Below, one piece after another: positions 1 through 6,714 of a DNA stretch of 8,580 nt; the stretch's first letter is position 1; the number at the start of each line of letters is the position of its first letter. The stretch is from Cytophagales bacterium (GTDB taxonomy: Bacteria; Bacteroidota; Bacteroidia; Cytophagales; Cytophagaceae). The DNA lies in the NCBI GenBank assembly GCA_025360235.1, contig JANYCO010000554.1, positions 1 to 8,580 of the forward strand. The letters are read 5' to 3'. The position numbers were made by a program, and so were the translations under genes. A model generated the notes under the pieces. The model was not told the DNA's origin. It did not search any database and saw nothing but the letters and a program-made list of their open reading frames with translations.

Positions 1-2213
1 TTGGGATGTATGCCTGGCCAAAAATAATAGTAGCGGATGCGAAAGATGGAATGGAATATCCAATGCTCACTCTTGATAACGGCACTTATCCTCAACATCA
101 GAGTTTGCTTGCACATGAAGTAGGACACATGTGGTTTTACGGAATGGTGGGTTCCAATGAAACGTATCGTGCTTCTCTGGACGAAGGCTTTACACAATTT
201 CTTACGGTATGGTCAATGGATAAGATTTTAGGAGAAGTCCGCGATAGATTAGGACCTAACAAGTACTTCGATAAATTTGTTGACTCTTCAAATACCCGTT
301 ATGAAAATTTGTACTACCCTTATATTAACCATGTGGTAGAAGCTTATGACGAACCTTTAAACACACATTCCTCTGGTTTCAATGGCGCTTTGCGTCACAG
401 CGGAAACTATGGACTGGTTTACTACAAAACGGGGGTAATGCTATACAATTTAAAATATGTTTTAGGAGACACCCTTTTTCTTAACGCCATGAAACATTAT
501 TTTAATAAATGGAAATTCGCACATCCCTATCCGGAAGATTTCAGACAGGCAATTATAGAATATACACAAACTGATTTAAACTGGTTTTTTGATCAGTGGC
601 TGGAAACAACGAAATATATAGACTATAGCATAAAGAAAGTAAAAAAATCAAACAACACTCCCTTTTGCAATTTTAAGGAACGTCAGACTACAATTGTATT
701 TGAAAGAAAAGGAAGAATGCAAATGCCAATTGATTTTACTGTAACAACGAACGACAATAAAACTTATAAATATTATATTCCTAATACCTGGTTTATCAAA
801 GACTCGATCAATCAAAAAGTTCTACCAAAATGGTACGGCTGGGATTTACTCCATCCTACTTATACTGCAAAAATAGATATTCCGAAGGAAGCTATTAAGA
901 CTATTGAAATAGATCCAAAACTTTATTTAGCTGATGTAGATCTTACCAATAACAAATGGGGGAAACACGGTATACGCACCAGACAATTTGACCACCGTGT
1001 ACCAAATATGGTACGCTGGGATAAACAAAGAAATTATTTGCGTCCGGAGGTATGGTACAACAGTGTAGATGGCATCCAACTTGGTCTTCATTCTGAAGGA
1101 AGCTATTTTGGGAAATACAGTTATTCTGCAACAGTATGGGGAAACACTACGCTTGGACATTGGGATAATGTAACTTACAATAAAAATTATATCCCTTTTG
1201 CTTTTAATGTTTCAGGGAAATCTACTACTAATAAATTCTGGAGACAGTCTTATGTATATGACAACATCTCCTACTACGGTGGAATTTCAACCATAAAACT
1301 TGGCTTTGAAAAGATCTTCCGAAAACAAGATCAACGCAATCCGAAATATTCTAAATTATTTTTCAATGTAAAGAGCCTTTATAATTATGCGAACTACGAT
1401 CAGTACCTTTTAAATCCAAGCATGTGGGGTGTTGGGACATACAGGTCAGGACTTAGCAACAATAGTTTGAACATAGGCTATTTCAGAAATTACTTTTACA
1501 AAAAAGGAAACGGAGAATTTACAATTAACCTCCGCAGTCCATTTGTAAATTCAGATTACAATTATTCTTATTTAAATTTAAATTCGATCAACAATATCAA
1601 CGTTTCAAAATTTGAAATCCGGTCGCGAATGTTTGCGCAAGTAAGCAACGCCGTCTCCTACCCTCTTGAGTCAGCGCTAATGCTGAACGGAGCCAACAGT
1701 GAAGAACTACTGGACAATAAATATACCAGATCCAGAGGTATGGTTCCAACCAATTGGCTTGGTTTTGGAGCCGCTACCAATCATTTCCAATCCGGAGGTG
1801 GATTGAATCTTCGTGGTTATAGTGGTTATTATGCCGTGGAAGATTATAAAAAGAAAGGGGCGGACAGTTTGTTTCTTGGTTATTATTCTAATAATGGAGC
1901 AAGCTGGAATATAGAAGTAGATTTTGATAAATTCATAAAGTTCAAACCTAAGTTTACTAAAAATTTAAAATTGGACACTTATCTTTTCAGTGATATGGGG
2001 ATTTTGGTTTTCCAAAAAACAAAAGAACAATACATCCCAGGCCGCTTCAGAATGGACGCAGGACTTGGAACAGCATTAAACATCAAGTTTTCTCCTTATC
2101 AGATCAACCCACTTGTAATCCGATTTGATATGCCTTTCTTTCTGAATGCACCACCCTCAGGAGAAAATAATTTTCAATTCAGATATGTGTTAGGTATTAA
2201 CAGAGCATTTTAA
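1..2213 (+). CDS. M1-family zinc aminopeptidase fused to a C-terminal Omp85-like beta-barrel (5' end cut by window edge)
   Basis: The reading frame is open to the left edge, so the true start and N-terminal domain lie outside. Residues here are counted from the Met at base 6. The gluzincin zinc site is complete: HEVGH (H37, E38, H41) and, 18 residues on, E60 within DEGF. The motif DGMEYP (14-19) sits where M1 enzymes have GxMEN. Y139 in VYYK fits the catalytic tyrosine. Helices follow to about 205, then a beta-rich region (about 215-330) ending in LADVDLTNN. From about 351 (YNSVDGIQLG) the protein becomes amphipathic beta-strands to the end. This part has LRGY (602-605), matching the Omp85 (V/I/L)RG(F/Y) lid-loop motif, FSDMG (661-665), a GLGTAL...PLVIRFDMP segment, and a terminal phenylalanine, as in BamA-type barrels. 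Inference: a peptidase tethered to the outer membrane by its own barrel, cutting peptides for nutrition or processing surface proteins. The peptidase call is very firm and the Omp85-type barrel likely. The cellular side of the peptidase is unknown. Confidence 0.93.
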   Translation, partial: GMYAWPKIIVADAKDGMEYPMLTLDNGTYPQHQSLLAHEVGHMWFYGMVGSNETYRASLDEGFTQFLTVWSMDKILGEVRDRLGPNKYFDKFVDSSNTRYENLYYPYINHVVEAYDEPLNTHSSGFNGALRHSGNYGLVYYKTGVMLYNLKYVLGDTLFLNAMKHYFNKWKFAHPYPEDFRQAIIEYTQTDLNWFFDQWLETTKYIDYSIKKVKKSNNTPFCNFKERQTTIVFERKGRMQMPIDFTVTTNDNKTYKYYIPNTWFIKDSINQKVLPKWYGWDLLHPTYTAKIDIPKEAIKTIEIDPKLYLADVDLTNNKWGKHGIRTRQFDHRVPNMVRWDKQRNYLRPEVWYNSVDGIQLGLHSEGSYFGKYSYSATVWGNTTLGHWDNVTYNKNYIPFAFNVSGKSTTNKFWRQSYVYDNISYYGGISTIKLGFEKIFRKQDQRNPKYSKLFFNVKSLYNYANYDQYLLNPSMWGVGTYRSGLSNNSLNIGYFRNYFYKKGNGEFTINLRSPFVNSDYNYSYLNLNSINNINVSKFEIRSRMFAQVSNAVSYPLESALMLNGANSEELLDNKYTRSRGMVPTNWLGFGAATNHFQSGGGLNLRGYSGYYAVEDYKKKGADSLFLGYYSNNGASWNIEVDFDKFIKFKPKFTKNLKLDTYLFSDMGILVFQKTKEQYIPGRFRMDAGLGTALNIKFSPYQINPLVIRFDMPFFLNAPPSGENNFQFRYVLGINRAF

Positions 2214-2319
2214 CAATTTAAAATCACTTGCGCTCTTTGTGTTAAAAAATTCTATATTATAAGCATAGAGTTAAATAATTAACGAGTGTCTTGTCAAGGG
2301 AACAAGAAACGGTGAAAGG

Positions 2320-2357
2320 AAAAAAAAATCCCTCCACAAAACACAAGCAGAGGGATT
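2320..2357 (-). terminator. Intrinsic terminator of the GH5 cellulase gene
   Basis: A perfect 8-bp stem (2327-2334 AATCCCTC with 2350-2357 GAGGGATT) encloses a 15-nt loop. On the minus strand the stem runs straight into a run of nine T (complement of A2320-A2328). It begins 22 bases past the stop codon of the cellulase gene. Read on the plus strand it lacks a T tract, so it should serve the minus-strand gene mainly; the gene at 1-2213 may share it weakly. Confidence 0.8.
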
Positions 2358-2379
2358 AAACACTTATTCAACTATTAAT

Positions 2380-4788
2380 TTATTTAACCAAAATCTTTTT
2401 AGACACATTCACTGATGCATTCTTAATAGTCATTACATAAATTCCTTCAGACAACAAAGCGATATTATATGTTTTTCTAACTTGTCCACTTTCAATAGTA
2501 TCGTTTAGCACTTCTCTTCCATACATATCAAAAAGTGAAATACTAGCTGAAGTTGACGAATAAAATTCCACACTTATTTCATCTTCTGCAGGATTCGGGA
2601 ACAGATTAATTTCCCCTGATCTTCCTGATAATTGTATAATAGAACTATAGTGAAAATTACCATCCTTGTCTACTTGTTTCAAGCGATAATATACTTTTGC
2701 TTCCCATGACTTTGTATCGGTATATTGATACTCTATAATTGAAGCACTGGTTCCAACTCCTCTAATGGTAGTGATAAGAGTAAAGTTGATTCCATCCGAG
2801 CTTCTTTCCAGATCAAAATGATCGTTATCTTTTTCAGAAGCGGTTGTCCATGAAAGCAAAGTAGAAGTACCCTGATCCATCCCATTAAAATCAAGAAGCG
2901 TTACTGGCAGAGGTGTTGTTCCTTTTAGAATAATAGTTCCCATCAATGATGGATCTTGCCAGGTATTATCACCAGTAGCAGCCCAAGCTATCTTACCATC
3001 TCTGGTTCCTCCATCATCGTCATCGTTTACCATTACTTCAAAACCTTGAAGGGAATTTACAGCAGGTGTTGCCGAACCAAGCGTAGCCCATGGAATTTTA
3101 ACTTCCATTATATAAGAAGTAGCGGTCGGATCGGTCTTACCAAATTGAACTCCGGTTATTGCATTGTGTTGGTTTTCATAAACAGTGGCATCATTCCATC
3201 TGAACGCATAACGAAATTGATTGGTGCCATAAGTAGTAGTATTTGTATTACCCATATCAATATAAATCTCTACTTCATCATCATCATAAGCACTTGCCGC
3301 TGGTGAATCATTCTTTTTCACATCATCTGTAACGGTTACTAGTACATATAAATTTGTATTGTCCCACATCGCTTTCCAGTTTGCGGAAAGATCTGCAGCA
3401 GAACTCACCGTTCCCTCATTGGTATTGACAAGAGAGGCTGATGTATAACTCGACCACATTGCATCCGGAGTTCCGTCTATTGTTGGCGCTGTGGCTGTTT
3501 TATATACCGCTTTATTTACATTGACAGTAACACTGGATTCTCCTGTTAATCCGGCAGAGTTTGTGGCTACAGCTTTGAGAACATGTGTTCCTGAGGTAAG
3601 ACTTGCTATTGATGCAGAATACGGACTTGTAAGATCGGTTCCTATTAGTGTCAACCCATCATAAAATTCTACTTTTGTAATTGTTCCTGTAACTGTTGAA
3701 GCCGTTGCGTCTAGTGTTATTGGATCTCCTTCGTTGAATACGGAGGAGGTAATCGGTGTAGTATTAAGAATAACAGAAACACCTCCGCAGGAAATAAAAT
3801 TATCGGCAGGTGTTGACATTTTTCCTTTTATATAAGTACCCGAAGTAGTGGTGCTGTTCCAGTTACCTGCATTGCAAGAGCCTGGCGTAAGCGCAGCAGA
3901 TGTTTCTGATTTATCAGAGTAACTCCAGTTGCACCAGCTTATATTATTTGTTTGCATCCAGGAAAACCAATTATCGGCCTCTGTTAAAAAGGGTCCGTTA
4001 TTTCCTGATGCATCACTCGTCCCACATTCGGTAACAAAAATCGGAGCACCATTTGCCATTGCGGTATTGGCTTTATCTCTTAGCGGTTGGGCATGGCTTC
4101 CTGAATAGAAATGCAGGGTATACATCACATTTGTATAACTCAGTTTGTTGGTAGAAGCAATATCAACATCCTGACTCCAGTTTGGGGTGCCTACTATAAT
4201 AATAGTATTCGGATCGATTGCTCTTATTTTTGGTATGATGTCGTCGGCATATGTTTTTACAGTTGTCCAATTCACTCCATTGGGTTCATTGCAAATTTCA
4301 TAGAGAACATGTTTTTTAGAGCCGTGTTGTGTTGCTATATATTGCCAAAAATCTCTGGCTGCTACAATATCGATATTAGGGTCACCGGGATTAAGAATAT
4401 GCCAGTCTATAAGACAATAAATCCCACGGTTTCCACATTCAGTTACCCAAGTATCTACCCATGTCTTCCATCCGGCAGGATTATTTACATAACCTCCTTC
4501 TTCTACATATAAAGCAAGTCTGTAAATATCTGCTCCCCAAGTATTAGCCAACATATCCAATCCTCCGGTGGTAATACAGTTTCCATACCATTGAGGACCA
4601 TGAGTACTCATCCCTCTTAATTGAACATTATTACCACATTCACTTACTAAATTAATTCCGCTCAATTTCAACTTGCCATTTTTAGCTACAGGGGAATTTG
4701 CAGGATATTGACAAAATCCTTTTGATAAGAGCAAAAAGCTTAGCAAGATTAAAAGACTAAATTTTATGGAGTTTAGGTTTTTTCTCAT
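2380..4788 (-). CDS. Secreted GH5 (subfamily 2-like) endo-beta-1,4-glucanase with Big, CBM9-like and FN3-like domains and a T9SS type A sorting domain
   Basis: This is a probable cellulase hydrolysing internal beta-1,4-glucan bonds outside the cell. Residues are numbered from the Met at 4788 (802 aa). A signal peptide (1 to about 26; hydrophobic FSLLILLSFLLL) precedes a full GH5 barrel (about 40-320). Landmarks are LRGMSTHGPQWYG, YEICNEPNG (acid/base E168), TLHFY, IFVTECGTS (nucleophile E254) and SWCNWSYSDKSE. These match the GH5_2 pattern of Bacillus-type endoglucanases, with TECG replacing the commoner TEWG. Next come an Ig-like domain of the Big_7 kind (about 338-426; KVEFYDG..LIGTD), a CBM9/DOMON-like carbohydrate-binding domain (about 428-622; PTIDGTPDAMW, DDDEVEIYID), an FN3-like linker domain typical of Bacteroidota (627-721; LPVTLLDF, LSWTTASE) and the C-terminal sorting domain (from about 726; LFPNPAEDEISV, ending ISKK-type basic tail). 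Inference: export by Sec, then by T9SS to the surface or medium. The frame extends 21 codons upstream to 4851, but that start would bury the signal peptide. No clear Shine-Dalgarno site is seen. Confidence 0.95.
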   Translation of the reverse strand: MRKNLNSIKFSLLILLSFLLLSKGFCQYPANSPVAKNGKLKLSGINLVSECGNNVQLRGMSTHGPQWYGNCITTGGLDMLANTWGADIYRLALYVEEGGYVNNPAGWKTWVDTWVTECGNRGIYCLIDWHILNPGDPNIDIVAARDFWQYIATQHGSKKHVLYEICNEPNGVNWTTVKTYADDIIPKIRAIDPNTIIIVGTPNWSQDVDIASTNKLSYTNVMYTLHFYSGSHAQPLRDKANTAMANGAPIFVTECGTSDASGNNGPFLTEADNWFSWMQTNNISWCNWSYSDKSETSAALTPGSCNAGNWNSTTTSGTYIKGKMSTPADNFISCGGVSVILNTTPITSSVFNEGDPITLDATASTVTGTITKVEFYDGLTLIGTDLTSPYSASIASLTSGTHVLKAVATNSAGLTGESSVTVNVNKAVYKTATAPTIDGTPDAMWSSYTSASLVNTNEGTVSSAADLSANWKAMWDNTNLYVLVTVTDDVKKNDSPAASAYDDDEVEIYIDMGNTNTTTYGTNQFRYAFRWNDATVYENQHNAITGVQFGKTDPTATSYIMEVKIPWATLGSATPAVNSLQGFEVMVNDDDDGGTRDGKIAWAATGDNTWQDPSLMGTIILKGTTPLPVTLLDFNGMDQGTSTLLSWTTASEKDNDHFDLERSSDGINFTLITTIRGVGTSASIIEYQYTDTKSWEAKVYYRLKQVDKDGNFHYSSIIQLSGRSGEINLFPNPAEDEISVEFYSSTSASISLFDMYGREVLNDTIESGQVRKTYNIALLSEGIYVMTIKNASVNVSKKILVK

Positions 4789-5268
4789 TGGTAATAAAAT
4801 GTTTCCTGTTCGTTTCGAAAGCAATTTAGGATAAAAATAGTATAAAAACAATATTTTTTAATATTATATCAATTTTAATATTTAATAAATTAAAATAAAT
4901 ATTAATATAATTATATTTTAAATGGCATTTATACGAATTATGACTGGTAACTATCTGTAGATATCAACTCCATTATAAAACAATTTAACATAACAATTAA
5001 CTGTATTTTAAGGCAAAAAGGGGTTTATTAGATTAGAAATTAGTAACAAAGCGCCTTATAACTGGTGTAATGAAAAAAAAATCAAAAAAGCTTATAAAAA
5101 CATAAAATGTGGTTACCAATTAAAAAAAGACATGTAAGATTTATGTAATCCAAGGCATATTATCATAAATGAAACATTCTTCGGATTATTTATTTAAAAA
5201 AATCAAACAACCAGGCAACCCTTTTTTTATAATCAATGTCTCCCCTTTGAAAACTAAATTTCAAAAAC
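4789..5268. promoter_or_regulatory. Divergent AT-rich intergenic region with the promoters of the cellulase and PKD genes
   Basis: No convincing gene lies in these 480 bases. They separate two divergent secreted-protein genes, so both promoters and any shared operator must be here. Bases 4871-4923 contain only A and T, and 4850-4923 contain a single C (4870). An 8-bp dyad (4872-4879 ATTTTAAT with 4889-4896 ATTAAAAT) lies inside this tract; at such composition it may be chance. On the minus strand, TATTTTTA (4832-4839) is one base off the Bacteroidota -7 element TAnnTTTG, but no well-spaced TTG -33 element was found. On the plus strand, TATAAT (5228-5233) lies 35 bases before the PKD start. 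These promoter assignments are weak. No riboswitch or RNA gene was recognised. Confidence 0.45.
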
Positions 5269-6633
5269 ATGAAAAAAACATTTTTAACATTCTCAATCGT
5301 TTGTATGATGCTTTTCGCTTATACAAAAAATGCATACAGTCAAAGCTGTTGCAATGCCAATTTTACGTCAGTTGGACTTAAAAATCTAACATGGAAGTTT
5401 TTTCCTGCAGATTCTTCTGATCAATCCTCTTATTCCTGGAAATGGGAATTTGGTGATGGCTCTTTCTCTTCGCTGCCCTCTCCAAAACACACGTACAATA
5501 AAAAGGGTAGCTTTACGGTGAAGCTTATTAAAACAAGAAAGACCTTTGTGGATGGGGAATATGTAACAGCATCTTGTGCAATTTCTAAACCTGTCATGAT
5601 CCAACCAATCAAAATTAAACCGATCTGTCAGATTAATTTTATAACCTCACAATCGGGCAACACAGTTACCATCACAAATGAATCTATAGTACAGCCAGGA
5701 GAACCCATTTATAAATGGAACTTTGGCGATGGAAATACTTCAACTTTAAAAAATCCTGTTCATGCTTATCTTAAACCAGGCAATTATATTATTGAGGTGA
5801 AAGTATATACTAATATCAAAGGAAAATTAACAGAAGGTTGTTCTGAAACGAGTAATATAATAATTGCTGGCAAATCAGAATGCAATGCTGAATTTACTTA
5901 TCAAAGAATCAACAATACTGTATATTTTAATTCTCCACTTTTAAAAACAGGAGAACTTAATTATTGGGAGTTCGGTGACGGAATAATTTCTTATGCCTCC
6001 AATCCAAATCATACTTATGCCAATTTAGGTCAATACAAAGTAATTCATCATTTCAGAAAAAGTTACTTATCTAATTATGACTCCTGCCAATCAGTTCAAT
6101 TTATTAATATTACTATGGATAGTACTGTTACTCCCATTGATAGTAATCATACTCCTATAGATAGTACTAACATATGTGTGGCTGGTTTTCAGTATTCTTT
6201 AGTCGGAGATTCTGTAATATTTGACTCTTATGGTTCAACCGGATTACATTACTGGACAACAGGAGACGGAGAATCAAGATATGGAAGTAGAATTTCTCAT
6301 TTGTATACTTCTCCAAATACTTCTTATACAGTATGCCACACACGCGTTATGCCTTTAGGAGATAGTTGTCAGCAGTGTCAGGTGATCAATGTTTCTAAAC
6401 CTCAAGTCTCTCCAAATCCTGCTGATGGATTTATTAACATCGTTTCTACAAATGAAACGTTAATTAATTGCACACTTTACGATTTAACCGGAATAGTTCT
6501 GGCAAGTAAAAATAATATTCAATCATTACAAACTACGCTCCCTGTTCAAAATGTACCTGCAGGATACTATACACTTTCGGTAGTTTATGGAAACTATCGC
6601 ACTGTCACCTATACCATTTTAGTGCAGCACTAA
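5269..6633 (+). CDS. Secreted four-PKD-unit protein with cysteine-bracketed repeats and a T9SS type A sorting domain
   Basis: This is a 454-aa exported protein with no enzyme domain that I can see. A signal peptide (1 to about 25; KKTFLTFSIVCMMLFAY, then NAYSQ) leads into four PKD-like beta-sandwich units with cores WEFGDG (59-64), WNFGDG (150-155), WEFGDG (233-238) and a divergent WTTGDG (329-334). Each is followed by the usual H-x-Y segment (HTY, HAY, HTY, HLY). Every unit opens with a C-x-[AI]-x-F motif (C28, C120, C205, C303) and closes with a cysteine (C103, C191, C273, C367), suggesting one disulfide per unit. Unit 4 adds C356 and C370. A short Asp/Ser/Thr/Pro linker repeat joins units 3 and 4. 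The end (about 378-454; VSPNPADGFINI, LYDLTG, VPAGYYTLSV) is a T9SS type A sorting domain. PKD repeats usually act in adhesion or as spacers; a surface adhesin or matrix protein is the best inference. The start codon fits the signal peptide and follows an A-rich leader without a Shine-Dalgarno site. Confidence 0.9.
   Translation: MKKTFLTFSIVCMMLFAYTKNAYSQSCCNANFTSVGLKNLTWKFFPADSSDQSSYSWKWEFGDGSFSSLPSPKHTYNKKGSFTVKLIKTRKTFVDGEYVTASCAISKPVMIQPIKIKPICQINFITSQSGNTVTITNESIVQPGEPIYKWNFGDGNTSTLKNPVHAYLKPGNYIIEVKVYTNIKGKLTEGCSETSNIIIAGKSECNAEFTYQRINNTVYFNSPLLKTGELNYWEFGDGIISYASNPNHTYANLGQYKVIHHFRKSYLSNYDSCQSVQFINITMDSTVTPIDSNHTPIDSTNICVAGFQYSLVGDSVIFDSYGSTGLHYWTTGDGESRYGSRISHLYTSPNTSYTVCHTRVMPLGDSCQQCQVINVSKPQVSPNPADGFINIVSTNETLINCTLYDLTGIVLASKNNIQSLQTTLPVQNVPAGYYTLSVVYGNYRTVTYTILVQH
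6118..6168 (+). repeat. 21-bp tandem repeat coding a DS(T/N)xTPI linker
   Basis: Two full 21-bp units (6118-6138 and 6139-6159) and a 9-bp partial third (6160-6168), each starting GATAGTA, encode DSTVTPI, DSNHTPI and DST (residues 284-300). They lie in frame between PKD units 3 and 4. This is a short flexible interdomain linker that could change length by slippage or unequal recombination. The unit differences are mostly in the middle codons. Confidence 0.75.
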
Positions 6634-6657
6634 CAAATAAGAAAACTATAGAAAGCA

Positions 6658-6692
6658 AAAGAGGACTACCCCAATATGGAGCAGTCCTCTTT
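6658..6692. terminator. Bidirectional intrinsic terminator between the PKD gene and the OmpA-domain gene
   Basis: A perfect 10-bp stem (6658-6667 AAAGAGGACT with 6683-6692 AGTCCTCTTT) has a 15-nt loop. It lies 24 bases past the PKD stop codon and 22 bases past the stop of the converging gene. Because the stem is A-rich at one foot and T-rich at the other, both strands end the hairpin in a short T run (CTCTTTGTTATT on plus, CTCTTTTGCTTT on minus), so it probably serves both genes. Confidence 0.8.
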
Positions 6693-6714
6693 GTTATTAA
6701 CCATTTTAGGATTT

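Noticed and set aside
927..1160. Minus-strand open frames within the peptidase gene
   Set aside because: They are antisense to a continuous, recognisable protein and have no signal of their own.
2289..2307. Small hairpin TCTTGT / ACAAGA as terminator of the peptidase gene
   Set aside because: The stem is only 6 bp, AT-leaning, and has no T tract after it on the plus strand.
2956..3306. Plus-strand open frame of 116 codons inside the cellulase gene
   Set aside because: It is antisense to the CBM9-like domain coding region, has a low-complexity Ile/Ser-rich product and no family resemblance.
4111..4512. Plus-strand open frame of 133 codons inside the cellulase gene
   Set aside because: It is antisense to the well-conserved GH5 catalytic domain, so the frame is a by-product of that coding sequence.
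4789..4851. Upstream in-frame ATG (at 4851) as the start of the cellulase gene
   Set aside because: It would put 21 residues ahead of a normal MRKN...hydrophobic signal peptide. The Met at 4788 gives a standard Sec signal, so the later start is preferred.
5169..5381. 70-codon plus-strand open frame overlapping the PKD gene start
   Set aside because: It overlaps the signal peptide of the PKD gene in another frame, has no recognisable domain, and its composition follows the AT-rich leader.
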